A stretch of 64,000 nucleotides of DNA from Streptomyces sp. 378 (GTDB lineage Bacteria; Actinomycetota; Actinomycetes; Streptomycetales; Streptomycetaceae). The translations under genes and the position numbers were made by a program. This document shows positions 36,452 to 45,937 of this stretch, in pieces. The DNA lies in contig NZ_JASKMS010000007.1 in the NCBI RefSeq assembly GCF_030124145.1, forward strand, positions 62,001 to 126,000, given 5' to 3'. The notes under the pieces are model-generated. The model was not told the DNA's origin. It worked only from the letters and a program-made list of their open reading frames with translations, and searched no databases. Each line of letters opens with the position of its first letter. Within the stretch, counting starts at the first letter, position 1.

Positions 36452-37810
36452 ATGAAGGCCCCGCTGGTGCGTACCGTCGTACGTCTGCTGATCGTGCCGT
36501 TCGCCGCCCTCCTGGCGGTGCTGCTGGCCGGTGCGTCCGGGGCGCACGCGGCCACCGACCTGTCCGATGTCGCCCGGCACCTGCGCGAGAGTCCCGTCTA
36601 CGTCGATCCGGCCGCCTCCGGGCAGCTGGCGGCGTCGGACGCGGAGGCCCTGGCCGACAAGATCAAGGACGCGGACAAGCCCGTCTTCGTGGCCGTCCTC
36701 CCGGCCGGCTCCCCCACGGAGGACCTCTTCCGGAACCTCCGCACCGAGACCGGCATCACCGGCCTGTACGGCGTCCGCCTCGGCGACCGGTTCGACGCCC
36801 GCGCCGACAGCTCCGTGATGAGCCGCCAGGGGGTGTCCAACCTGGTCACGGCGGTGCAGGACGCGGGCGACACCAAGGCGCAGCTGAATGACTTCGTCGA
36901 CGGCGCCCTGCGCAACGTGGGCGGCTCGGCGCCGAGCGGCTGGAGCGGCGGCTCGGGCACCGACGTGCCGGTCGGCGGCCTGATCACGGTCGGCGCCCTG
37001 GCCGCGGCCGGTGGTGCGGGCGCCTACGCCGTGGCCCGCCGCAACCGGCGTCGGCACGAGGAGGAGCAGCGGGCCGCGCTGGAGAAGCTGCGGGTGGTCG
37101 TCGACGAGGACATCACCGCGTTCGGCGAGGAACTCGACCGGCTCGACTTCCACCCCGGGGAACCCGGCGCCGACGACGCGATGCGCACCGACTACGAGCG
37201 GGCCCTGGACTCCTACGAGCAGGCGAAGTCGCTGATGGCGGCCGCGACGAAACCGGAGGACGTCCGGGCCGTCACCCAGGCCGTGGAGGACGGCCGGTTC
37301 TCCCTCGCCCGCCTGGCGGCCCGCCGTGAGGGCGGAGCCCTGCCGGAGCGCCGACCGCCCTGCTTCTTCGACCCGCGCCACGGCCCCTCGGTCGCCGACG
37401 TCACCTGGACGCCCCCGTCCGGCAGCGCCCGCGACGTCCCGGTCTGCGCGGCCGACGAACGGCGTCTGGCCGAGGGTCGCGACCCGGTGATCCGCGAGGT
37501 CGACACCGACCACGGCCGCCGCCCCTACTGGGAGGCCGGTCCGGCGTACGGCCCCTGGGCCGGCGGCTACTTCGGCGGCGGCCTCCTGCCCGGCCTCCTC
37601 GTCGGCACCATGCTCGGCAGCATGATGGCCGGCCCCGCCTACGCGGCCGACTACGGCTCCGGCTACGGCGACTTCGGCGGCTACGAGGGCGGCGACGTCT
37701 CCGGCGCCGACTTCGACACCGGCGATTTCGGAGGCGGCTTCGGCGGAGGGGACTTCGGCGGGGGCGGCGGCTTCGGCGGCGGGGGTGGCGACTTCGGCGG
37801 CGGGTTCTGA
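36452..37810 (+). CDS. exported membrane-anchored protein with Gly/Phe/Asp-rich tail
   Basis: A 452-residue protein. Residues 1-34 form a signal peptide (LLAGASGAHAA at the end). The extracytoplasmic N-domain (about 35-165) is followed by a single membrane segment (about 172-195), then a cytoplasmic Arg-rich stop-transfer (RRNRRRHEEEQ) and helical region, a CFFDPRHGPSV segment with a conserved-looking Cys, and a second hydrophobic stretch (about 373-400). The last 50 residues are a low-complexity repeat of GDFGGG-like units. This architecture is common in Streptomyces proteins of unknown function. Promoter-proximal TAGCTT suggests leaderless expression. Confidence 0.75.
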   Translation: MKAPLVRTVVRLLIVPFAALLAVLLAGASGAHAATDLSDVARHLRESPVYVDPAASGQLAASDAEALADKIKDADKPVFVAVLPAGSPTEDLFRNLRTETGITGLYGVRLGDRFDARADSSVMSRQGVSNLVTAVQDAGDTKAQLNDFVDGALRNVGGSAPSGWSGGSGTDVPVGGLITVGALAAAGGAGAYAVARRNRRRHEEEQRAALEKLRVVVDEDITAFGEELDRLDFHPGEPGADDAMRTDYERALDSYEQAKSLMAAATKPEDVRAVTQAVEDGRFSLARLAARREGGALPERRPPCFFDPRHGPSVADVTWTPPSGSARDVPVCAADERRLAEGRDPVIREVDTDHGRRPYWEAGPAYGPWAGGYFGGGLLPGLLVGTMLGSMMAGPAYAADYGSGYGDFGGYEGGDVSGADFDTGDFGGGFGGGDFGGGGGFGGGGGDFGGGF

Positions 37811-37905
37811 GCAGGGCAGAGCTCGGCGGTGCGTGCCCATACCGGTACCCGGGCCCCGCGCCGATCGCCACCCCGGCCCGAGGGCCCGACGCCGCACTGG
37901 GCCGC

Positions 37906-38019
37906 ATGGACCGGTATCTGGTGATGCTCGCCGTCCTGAGGACCAGAACGGCGGCGAGCCGGGCCGCGCGGGTGGCGGCGGCGGTGCGGAGGCTGGAGTC
38001 GGCGGGCGCGCACGACTGA
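37906..38019 (+). CDS. possible small basic ORF
   Basis: A 37-residue frame (MDRYLVMLAVLRTRTAASRAARVAAAVRRLESAGAHD) with amphipathic, Arg/Ala-rich composition and good third-position GC. The frame is open upstream, but no start or ribosome binding site is clear. It may be a small protein or a relic; included at low confidence because the 327-bp gap it occupies holds nothing else. The stretch 38020-38137 contains only short GC-rich repeats. Confidence 0.3.
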   Translation: MDRYLVMLAVLRTRTAASRAARVAAAVRRLESAGAHD

Positions 38020-38137
38020 GGCCGGGTGCGGCCGTGCCGTCGCGAAGCGCGGGCCCCCGTACCTCGCTCCCGCACGCCGCAGGGCGGAACGGAACGGGCC
38101 CGGCGCCCCATCGGTGCCGGGCCCGCGAAGCCGTTGA

Positions 38138-39055
<918 letters not shown>

Positions 39056-39142
39056 TTATGAGAACGCCGGCAGTCTTTGCACAAGGGCCCGGAACCGGCC
39101 AGACCGGCCCGGTGGTGTGTCACCGGGCCGGCCCCGCGGGGC

Positions 39143-39748
39143 TCACGCGTTCCTGATGGCCGAGATGTCGAAGTTCAGCTTGATCTTGTCGGAGACCAGG
39201 ACTCCGCCGGTCTCCAGCGCGGCGTTCCAGGTCAGGCCCCATTCGGAGCGCAGGATCTCCGCCTTGCCCTCGAATCCGACGCGCTCGTTGCCGAAGGGGT
39301 CCTTCGCGGCGCCGTTGAACTCGAGGTCGATGGTGAGGGGGCGGGTGGTGCCCAGGATCGTCAGGTCGCCGGTGATCCGGTACTCGTCACCGCCGAGCGC
39401 CTCCGCCTGGGTGGAGCGGAACGTCATGGCCGGGAACTCGTCCGTCTTGAAGAAGTCCGCGCTCTTCAGGTGGCCGTCACGGTCGGCGTTGCCCGTGCTG
39501 ATGCTGTCCATCACTACGTCGAGGGAGGCCGTCGACCGTGACGGATCGGTGCCGTCCAGGTGCAGTGTGCCGGTGAAGTCCTGGAAGCCGCCCTTGACGT
39601 TGGTGACCATGGCGTGCCGGGCGACGAAGCCGATCGTCGAGTGCGCGGGGTCGATCGTGTAGTCGCCGGTCAGGGCGGCCTGCTCGGGGTTCACGGCGGC
39701 ACCGGTGGGAGCGGCGGTCCGGGCGTCGTTGCGGCTGAAGATGCTCAT
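39143..39748 (-). CDS. YceI family protein
   Basis: A 201-residue lipocalin-like protein. YceI features: YTIDPAHSTIGFVARHAMVTNVKG (first strands), GTLHLDGTDPSRSTASLDVV, FFKTDEFPAMTFRST and GDLTILGTTRPLTIDLEF. These proteins bind isoprenoid-like lipids in a beta-barrel. Unlike E. coli YceI there is no signal peptide, so it is probably cytosolic. AGGAGG lies 10 nt before the ATG at 39748. An inverted repeat upstream suggests control by a local-type repressor such as MarR. Confidence 0.9.
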   Translation of the reverse strand: MSIFSRNDARTAAPTGAAVNPEQAALTGDYTIDPAHSTIGFVARHAMVTNVKGGFQDFTGTLHLDGTDPSRSTASLDVVMDSISTGNADRDGHLKSADFFKTDEFPAMTFRSTQAEALGGDEYRITGDLTILGTTRPLTIDLEFNGAAKDPFGNERVGFEGKAEILRSEWGLTWNAALETGGVLVSDKIKLNFDISAIRNA

Positions 39749-39773
39749 GGGGTGTACGCCTCCTGCATGCGAT

Positions 39774-39796
39774 GTTGAATCTTTAACTACTTCAAC
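39774..39796. promoter_or_regulatory. operator-like inverted repeat upstream of yceI
   Basis: GTTGAA (39774-39779) and TTCAAC (39791-39796) are perfect inverted arms around 11 AT-rich bp. On the minus strand it lies just downstream of a candidate promoter (TTAAAC, 17 bp, TACGGT). A related TTCAATGTTTAAC at 39821-39833 may be a second half-site. The whole 39774-39835 stretch is strikingly AT-rich for this genome. A MarR-type repressor is a reasonable guess. Confidence 0.5.
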
Positions 39797-39954
39797 GAGA
39801 CCCACCGTAGACCTATTCCGTTCAATGTTTAACATCTTCACCGGGTGGGTCCGCGACGCCTTCCGCGGCGCCCCTCCCGTACACCCGGTTGGCGGAACCG
39901 CGCGCCCTGCGGTGGCGACGTCCGGCGAGAAGGGGTTCCGTTTCTAGGGAGCGT

Positions 39955-40863
39955 ATGGAGACAGACGAGACCACGGCGGACGCACAGCGCAGGGGAGAGC
40001 GACTCGTGACACTCACCGGCTCCGGCTCGGCCTACGACCCACCGGCGGACCCCGTCCCGCCCCGCGCCACGACGCCCGTCCCCGCCCGGGTGAACCAGTA
40101 CGGGCCGCCGCGGCGCCTGGACCGGCGCGTCGCCCTGGTCACCGGAGCCTCCTCGGGCATCGGCGCGGCGACGGCGCGGCGGTTCGCCATGGACGGCTGG
40201 CAGCTGATCCTCAACGGACGCGACCGGTACCGCCTGGAACAGACGGCGTCCGGCACGTCGGCCGTCGTGCTGCCCGCCGACCTCGCCGCCCCGGGCGGCC
40301 CCCGCCTGCTGGCCCAGTCCGCCCTGCACACCACCGGCCGGATCGACGTCCTGGTCGCCGGAGCCGGCCTCGGGTGGACGGGCCCGTTCTCCGCCATGCC
40401 GCACACCGACATCGACCGGGTGCTGACCCTGGACCTCAACGCCACGCTCCACCTCGTGCGCGAGGTACTGCCCTCCATGATCGCGGCCGGACGGGGCCGC
40501 GTGGTGCTGCTCGGCTCGGTCGCGGGCTGCGTGGGACTGCGGGAGGAAGCGGTGTACTCCGCCGCCAAGGCCGGCCTGGCCGCCTTCGCCGAGGCGCTGC
40601 GCCAGGAACTGCGCGGCACGGGCGTCGGCGTCACCTTCGTCGTCCCCGGAGCCGTCGACACGGCCTTCCACCCCCGCCGCGGCAGGCCCTACGACGGCAC
40701 TCGCACCGGCCTGCTCTCGCCCGGCTGCGTCGCCGGCACCATCTGGGAAGCCGTGCGGCACAACCGCGACGAGGCGTACGTCCCTGCGTGGCTCACCGTC
40801 CCGGGCCGGGTCCGCGGCCTGGCACCGGGCCTGTACCGCCGCCTGCTGAACCGCTTCGGCTGA
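39955..40863 (+). CDS. short-chain dehydrogenase/reductase
   Basis: A 302-residue NAD(P)-dependent SDR. The Rossmann motif TGASSGIGAATARRFAMDGW starts near residue 63, the NAG-like strand reads LVAGAGLGWTGPF, the catalytic Ser lies in LLGSVAGCVG and the catalytic Tyr-Lys in VYSAAKAGLAAFAEALRQEL. The first 55 residues are a non-conserved Pro/Arg-rich extension. ATG at 39955 has AGGGAG 4-5 nt upstream; GTG about 50 nt later is an alternative. C-terminal region (YVPAWLTVPGRVRGLAPGLY) resembles DltE-type SDRs. Substrate unknown. Confidence 0.87.
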   Translation: METDETTADAQRRGERLVTLTGSGSAYDPPADPVPPRATTPVPARVNQYGPPRRLDRRVALVTGASSGIGAATARRFAMDGWQLILNGRDRYRLEQTASGTSAVVLPADLAAPGGPRLLAQSALHTTGRIDVLVAGAGLGWTGPFSAMPHTDIDRVLTLDLNATLHLVREVLPSMIAAGRGRVVLLGSVAGCVGLREEAVYSAAKAGLAAFAEALRQELRGTGVGVTFVVPGAVDTAFHPRRGRPYDGTRTGLLSPGCVAGTIWEAVRHNRDEAYVPAWLTVPGRVRGLAPGLYRRLLNRFG

Positions 40864-41345
40864 CCCCGGGCGGCTTCTCGCGGTGCGGCCTCCAACCCGG
40901 GCCGTTCGCCGTTCCGGTCACTCCGGCGGTCAGCGGTTCCAATGGCCCGGGCCGTTCACCCGTGCCGGACCTGCCGGACCTGCCGGATCTACCGGGGCTG
41001 TCATCCCGTTCCGGTCGCCCCGGCCGTTCGCCGGTTCCGGTGGACTCGGCCGCTCCCCGTACGACCTCTGCGGCCCCTCGGGGCACGGCCCTGGTCCCGC
41101 CCCCCGTGCGCGCGGCCCCTGTGGCCCCTCGCGTCACCACGGCCGCCCTGCCGGTTCTGGTCACCCGGGCCGTTCTCCGTTCGGCTCGCCCTGGGCGTTC
41201 CCCGCTCGGGTCGCCCCGGCCGATCCCCTTCCCGGTCACTCCGGCCGTCCGCGGATCCGGCCATCCCGGCCGTTCACCCCTTCCGGTCGCCCCGGCCGTT
41301 CCCCCGTTCCGGTCACTCCGGCCGGATGCACCGTTCAGGTGACCG
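40864..41345. repeat. degenerate GC-rich direct-repeat spacer
   Basis: A 480-bp gene-free stretch dominated by imperfect copies of a 17 to 20-nt unit like GGTCNCNCCGGCCGTTC, at irregular spacing; copies are seen around 40910, 41005, 41160, 41210, 41245, 41280 and 41320. Both strands stay open in several frames only because of this composition. I see no ribosome binding site or conserved protein. It lies between convergently unlinked SDR and PL8 genes. Confidence 0.7.
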
Positions 41346-41362
41346 TCTCCCCGTGGTAGGGC

Positions 41363-43792
41363 ATGGGCATGACTCCCCAGCGTCGCGTGGTCCCTCGCCA
41401 TACGGCCGTGGCCGCCGCCCGGCCCCGGCCCAGCCGCCGCGCCCTGCTGCTGGCGGCCACGGCCCTCGCGGCGACGGGGGGCACGGCGCCCGCGGGCGGC
41501 GGCGCCGACACGGCGGATGATCCGGGCGATCCGGGCGGCCCGGGTGATCCGGGTGGCTCGGACGGCCCGGGCGATCCGTACGACACACTCCGCCGACGCT
41601 GGCTCGGCATCTCGCTCGGTGCCGGCTACGACCCGGCGGCCGAGCCCTACGCGGCCCGGCTCGCCGAAACCGGCACACTCGCCCGCGGTCTGCTCGCCGG
41701 CATGGCCCCGGCGCCGGACTCCCTCTGGCCGGGCCACCCCTTCGACCCGCCGGCCGGCATCACCCTCGGCTACGGCCGCCTGTGGACCATGACGCAGGCC
41801 TACGTCCAGCAGGGCACCGGCTCGACCGCCGACCCCGGCCTCCTCGCCGACATCCTGCGCGGCCTCGATCACCTCTCCGTCACCGTCTACAACCCCTCCA
41901 CCCCCCGCTACGGCAACTGGTGGGAATGGCAGATCGGCAGCCCCCGGCTGCTGATGGACATCACGGCCGCCCTGTACGAGCACCTGGGGGAGACCCGGGT
42001 GCGCGCCGCCTGCGCCGCCGTCGACCACTTCGTCCCCGACTCGGCCTTCGGGGACTACTCCGGCACCTCCACCGGCGCCAACCGCGTCGACCTGTGCCGT
42101 TCCGCCGCCCTGAGCGGCATCCTCGGCCGCGACCCCGCCAGGATCGCCCTGGCAAGGGACGCGCTCTCCCCGGTCTTCCCGTACGTCACCCGGGGCGACG
42201 GCCTCTACGCCGACGGCTCGTTCGTCCAACACACTTGGGTCGCCTATTCGGGCACCTACGGCCAGGTCATGCTCGACGGTCTCGGCCGGCTCTTCGCCCT
42301 GCTCGCCGACTCCGACTGGGAGGTCACCGATCCCGAGCGGCAGATCATTCTCGACAGCGTCGAACGCGCCTTCGCGCCGCTCCTCCACGACGGGCTGGTC
42401 ATGGACAGCGTCAACGGCCGGGCCATCAGCCGCGGTCACCTGGCCACCGACGACCGCCCGGTCATGCGCAGCGACCACTACCACGGCCACCAGCTCATCG
42501 CCGCCATCGCCCTCCTCGCGGCCGGCGCGAGCACGGCGGAACGCGACCGCTGGCACGCCCGTATCAAGGGCTGGGCCGAACGGGACACCGTGAGCCCGAT
42601 CCTGACGGCTTCGCAGTTCGGGGTCGCGGACCTGTCCCGGCTCGACGCCATCGCCGCCTCGCCCGTCCCGGCCGCCCCCGAACCCGCCGGGCACCACCTC
42701 TTCGCCGCCATGGACCGGGCCGTCCACCGCGGCCCCGGCTTCACCGTGAGCATCGCCATGGCCAGCGACCGCATCGCCCACTACGAGTGCGGCAACGGCG
42801 AGAACCCCCGCGGCTGGCACACCGGCGCGGGCATGGTCAGCTGGTGGGCCTCCGCGAGCGACCAGTACACGGACTGGTTCTGGCCGACCGTCGACTGGTA
42901 CCGCCTGCCCGGCACCACCGTCTCGACCAAGCGGCTCGCCGACCGCGAAGGCGGCGAATGGGGTGCGGCCCGCCCGGGCACGCGCTGGGTGGGCGGCACG
43001 ACCGACGGCACCTACGCGGCCCTCGGCCAGCACCTCAAGGGCCTCGGCTCCACCCTCGAAGCCCGGAAGTCCTGGTTCTGCGTCGCGGACGCGGTCATCT
43101 GTCTGGGAGCCGGGATCACCTGCGCCGACGGCGGCCCGGTCGAGACGATCGTCGACAACCGCAACCTCGGCGCATGGGGCACCCAGCGCTTCGTCAAAGG
43201 CCCGAACTGGGCCCACCTGGAGGACCACGGCGGCTGGGTCCTGCTCGGCCGTGAGCCCAGGGCGCTGCGCGAGGACCGCACCGGCGCCTGGTCCGACATC
43301 AACACCGGCGGCACACCGCAGCGACGCACCCGCCGCTGGCAGACCCTCTGGCTGGACCACGGCACCGACCCCGAGGACGCCACGTACGCCTACGTCCTCA
43401 TGCCCGGGGCGTCCCGCCGGGCGGTCGCCCGCCGCGCCGCCGACCGCCACTGGATGTCGGTGCTCGCCAACGACGCCGTCCGCCAGGCGGTCACCGTGCC
43501 CTCCCTCGGCTGCACGGCCGCGAACTTCTGGCGGGCCGGCACGGCGGGCCCGCTCACCGCCTCCGCAGGCGCGAGCGTGCTGATGGTCCGCCGGGGACGT
43601 ACCGCTACCCTCTGCGTGAGCGAACCGCCCCGCACGGGCGAGCCCCTGGAGATCACCTGGGACGGCCCGGTCCGTCGGGTCGTCCGCGCGGACGAGACGG
43701 TCGAAGTGCTCTCCACAGGCCGCCGATTGCACCTGCGCGTCACCCCTGGGGAGGCATGCGCCACACACATCTGTGAGGTGGCTCTCGCCTGA
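41363..43792 (+). CDS. polysaccharide lyase family 8 (hyaluronate/chondroitin/xanthan lyase type), Tat-exported
   Basis: An 809-residue secreted lyase. The N-terminus has a twin-arginine signal (RPSRRALLLAATALAATG), then a Gly/Pro/Asp repeat linker (about 53-73). The alpha/alpha-toroid carries the PL8 signatures NWWEWQIGSPRLLMDI (about 175-190), STGANRVDLC with the catalytic Asn, and DGSFVQHTWVAYSGTYGQ with catalytic His and Tyr, then MDSVNGRAISR. The C-terminal beta-sandwich domains follow (about 430-809). It cleaves uronic-acid polysaccharides by beta-elimination; exact substrate unknown. Start could be ATG 41363 or 41369. Confidence 0.9.
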   Translation: MGMTPQRRVVPRHTAVAAARPRPSRRALLLAATALAATGGTAPAGGGADTADDPGDPGGPGDPGGSDGPGDPYDTLRRRWLGISLGAGYDPAAEPYAARLAETGTLARGLLAGMAPAPDSLWPGHPFDPPAGITLGYGRLWTMTQAYVQQGTGSTADPGLLADILRGLDHLSVTVYNPSTPRYGNWWEWQIGSPRLLMDITAALYEHLGETRVRAACAAVDHFVPDSAFGDYSGTSTGANRVDLCRSAALSGILGRDPARIALARDALSPVFPYVTRGDGLYADGSFVQHTWVAYSGTYGQVMLDGLGRLFALLADSDWEVTDPERQIILDSVERAFAPLLHDGLVMDSVNGRAISRGHLATDDRPVMRSDHYHGHQLIAAIALLAAGASTAERDRWHARIKGWAERDTVSPILTASQFGVADLSRLDAIAASPVPAAPEPAGHHLFAAMDRAVHRGPGFTVSIAMASDRIAHYECGNGENPRGWHTGAGMVSWWASASDQYTDWFWPTVDWYRLPGTTVSTKRLADREGGEWGAARPGTRWVGGTTDGTYAALGQHLKGLGSTLEARKSWFCVADAVICLGAGITCADGGPVETIVDNRNLGAWGTQRFVKGPNWAHLEDHGGWVLLGREPRALREDRTGAWSDINTGGTPQRRTRRWQTLWLDHGTDPEDATYAYVLMPGASRRAVARRAADRHWMSVLANDAVRQAVTVPSLGCTAANFWRAGTAGPLTASAGASVLMVRRGRTATLCVSEPPRTGEPLEITWDGPVRRVVRADETVEVLSTGRRLHLRVTPGEACATHICEVALA

Positions 43793-43934
43793 CCGCTTTG
43801 TGTGACCCCTACAAGCAACACGCCAGCTGAGCAGTCGGAAAGGGTCAACGCCGCCATGGTTCTGTTCAGTGGTACCAGGAAAACACGCCGGACACTGTGA
43901 GGAGTCGACGGCCCGCATTCCTCGGTTGGCTTCG

Positions 43935-43940
43935 TAAGGT
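43935..43940 (+). promoter_or_regulatory. -10 element upstream of accB
   Basis: TAAGGT lies 6 nt before the accB ATG; no ribosome binding site is visible, so the accB mRNA may be leaderless. Confidence 0.4.
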
Positions 43941-43946
43941 CACTAC

Positions 43947-45530
43947 ATGACCGTTTTGGATGAGGCGCCGGGTGAGCCGACCGACGCGCGCGGACGCGTG
44001 GCCGAACTGCACGAGATCCGTGCGCAGGCGATGGCCGGACCGAGCGAGAAGGCGACGGCGGCGCAGCACGCCAAGGGCAAACTGACCGCGCGCGAGCGCA
44101 TCGAACTCCTCCTCGACCCGGACTCCTTCCGGGAGGTCGAGCAGTTGCGCCGGCACCGGGCCACGGGCTTCGGACTGGAGGCCAAGAAGCCGTACACGGA
44201 CGGTGTGATCACCGGCTGGGGCACGGTGGAGGGCCGCACGGTCTTCGTCTACGCGCACGACTTCCGCGTCTTCGGCGGCGCGCTGGGCGAGGCCCACGCC
44301 ACGAAGATCCACAAGATCATGGACATGGCCATCGCGGCCGGTGCCCCGCTGGTCTCCCTCAACGACGGTGCGGGCGCCCGTATCCAGGAGGGCGTCTCGG
44401 CGCTCGCCGGGTACGGCGGCATCTTCCAGCGCAACACCAGGGCCTCGGGCGTGATCCCGCAGATCTCGGTGATGCTCGGTCCGTGTGCGGGCGGCGCGGC
44501 CTACAGCCCCGCCCTGACCGACTTCGTCTTCATGGTCCGCGAGACCTCGCAGATGTTCATCACCGGTCCCGACGTCGTCAAGGCGGTCACCGGCGAGGAG
44601 ATCACGCAGAACGGCCTGGGCGGCGCCGACGTCCACGCCGAGACCTCGGGCGTGGCGCACTTCGCCTACGACGACGAGGAGACCTGCATCGCCGAGGTCC
44701 GCTACCTCCTCTCCCTGCTCCCGCAGAACAACCGCGAGAACCCGCCCCGCACCGAGTCCTCCGACGCGGCCGACCGCCGCTCGGACGTCCTGCTGGACCT
44801 GGTCCCGGCGGACGGCAACCGGCCCTACGACATGACCAAGGTCATCGAGGAGATCGTCGACGACGGCGAGTACCTGGAGGTCCACGAGCGCTGGGCCCGC
44901 AACATCATCTGCGCGCTGGGCCGGATGGACGGCCAGGTCGTCGGCATCGTCGCCAACCAGCCCCAGTCCCTGGCGGGCGTGCTGGACATCGAGGCCTCCG
45001 AGAAGGCGGCCCGCTTCGTGCAGATGTGCGACGCCTTCAACATCCCGATCATCACTCTTCTGGACGTCCCCGGCTTCCTCCCGGGCGTCGACCAGGAGCA
45101 CGGTGGCATCATCCGCCACGGCGCGAAGCTCCTCTACGCCTACTGCAACGCGACCGTGCCGAGGATCTCCCTGATCCTGCGGAAGGCCTACGGAGGTGCG
45201 TACATCGTCATGGACAGCCAGTCCATCGGCGCCGACCTCACCTACGCCTGGCCGACCAACGAGATCGCCGTCATGGGCGCGGAGGGCGCGGCCAACGTCA
45301 TCTTCCGCCGCCAGATCGCCGAGGCCGAGGACCCCGAGGCCATGCGGGCCCGCATGGTCAAGGAGTACAAGTCCGAGCTGATGCACCCCTACTACGCGGC
45401 CGAGCGCGGCCTGGTCGACGACGTCATCGACCCCGCGGAGACCCGCGAGGTGCTCATCAAGTCCCTCGCCATGCTCCAGACCAAGCACGCGGACCTGCCG
45501 TCCCGAAAGCACGGCAACCCGCCGCAGTAA
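43947..45530 (+). CDS. accB: acyl-CoA carboxylase carboxyltransferase (beta) subunit
   Basis: A 527-residue carboxyltransferase that moves CO2 from biotin (on the alpha subunit, encoded elsewhere) to acetyl-CoA or propionyl-CoA, supplying malonyl-CoA and methylmalonyl-CoA. Two crotonase-like domains: the N-half has NDGAGARIQEGVSALAGYGG and GPCAGGAAYSPAL (oxyanion hole), the C-half LLDVPGFLPGVDQE and RKAYGGAYIVMDSQS. Residue 420 in GGAYIVM is Ile, which in S. coelicolor AccB permits acetyl-CoA, whereas PccB has Asp here (established knowledge). It is followed by the epsilon subunit gene. Confidence 0.95.
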   Translation: MTVLDEAPGEPTDARGRVAELHEIRAQAMAGPSEKATAAQHAKGKLTARERIELLLDPDSFREVEQLRRHRATGFGLEAKKPYTDGVITGWGTVEGRTVFVYAHDFRVFGGALGEAHATKIHKIMDMAIAAGAPLVSLNDGAGARIQEGVSALAGYGGIFQRNTRASGVIPQISVMLGPCAGGAAYSPALTDFVFMVRETSQMFITGPDVVKAVTGEEITQNGLGGADVHAETSGVAHFAYDDEETCIAEVRYLLSLLPQNNRENPPRTESSDAADRRSDVLLDLVPADGNRPYDMTKVIEEIVDDGEYLEVHERWARNIICALGRMDGQVVGIVANQPQSLAGVLDIEASEKAARFVQMCDAFNIPIITLLDVPGFLPGVDQEHGGIIRHGAKLLYAYCNATVPRISLILRKAYGGAYIVMDSQSIGADLTYAWPTNEIAVMGAEGAANVIFRRQIAEAEDPEAMRARMVKEYKSELMHPYYAAERGLVDDVIDPAETREVLIKSLAMLQTKHADLPSRKHGNPPQ

Positions 45531-45565
45531 CCCGGCGGACATCTTCCTCACGGAGACTGACACTC

Positions 45566-45760
45566 ATGGAATCTGCTGATATCCGCGTCGAGAAGGGCCA
45601 CGCCGAGCCCGAGGAAGTCGCCGCCATCACGGCCCTCCTCCTGGCCCGCGCCGCCGCCCGCCCCACCGACCCGACCCCGGCCCACCGCGGCCGCATCAAG
45701 GCCGGCTGGCGCCGCCTGGAGCGCGAGCCCGGCTTCCGCGCCCCGCACAGCTGGCGCTGA
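45566..45760 (+). CDS. accE: acyl-CoA carboxylase epsilon subunit
   Basis: A 64-residue small subunit found only in actinobacterial acyl-CoA carboxylases; it binds between alpha and beta subunits and increases activity. The pattern VEKGHAEPEEVAAITALLLA near the N-terminus and the C-terminal WRRLEREPGFRAPHSW are characteristic. CACGGAG lies about 11 nt before the ATG, and it starts 35 nt after accB, so the pair is one operon. A very strong terminator follows. Confidence 0.92.
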   Translation: MESADIRVEKGHAEPEEVAAITALLLARAAARPTDPTPAHRGRIKAGWRRLEREPGFRAPHSWR

Positions 45761-45768
45761 CCCACCCT

Positions 45769-45810
45769 TCGAATAAAGGGCCCCTCCACACGGAGGGGCC
45801 CTTTATTCGA
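45769..45810 (+). terminator. accBE terminator
   Basis: TCGAATAAAGGGCCCCTCC and its exact reverse complement form a perfect 19-bp stem with an ACAC loop, 9 nt after accE. The distal arm ends in TTTATT. Confidence 0.95.
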
Positions 45811-45823
45811 TGCCCAGGGGGTG

Positions 45824-45865
45824 CGCGCCGTAAGGGGCGCGGGGAACCGCGCGACAAGCCACGAT
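45824..45865. repeat. Streptomyces dispersed GC-rich repeat element
   Basis: GCCGTAAGGGGCGCGGGGAA followed by CCGCGCGACAAGCC is a variant of an intergenic sequence found very widely in Streptomyces chromosomes, usually between convergent genes as here. It can fold into a hairpin. Identity is from memory. Confidence 0.6.
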
Positions 45866-45885
45866 CCACCTGCACCCGGCAACGC

Positions 45886-45923
45886 GACAGCCCCTGGCAG
45901 CCCAGAGGCCGCCAGGGGCTGTC
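45886..45923 (-). terminator. terminator of the cvn2 operon
   Basis: GACAGCCCCTGGC and GCCAGGGGCTGTC form a perfect 13-bp stem 15 nt past the cvnD2 stop (minus-strand direction). It sits tail to tail with the accBE terminator. Confidence 0.85.
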
Positions 45924-45937
45924 CCACAGCAGGAGAA

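Noticed and set aside
40793..43918. 1041-codon minus-strand frame with RPGRPERxTAGVTG-like repeats
   Set aside because: It spans the repeat spacer and the antisense of the PL8 gene; the peptide repeat is a consequence of the DNA repeat.
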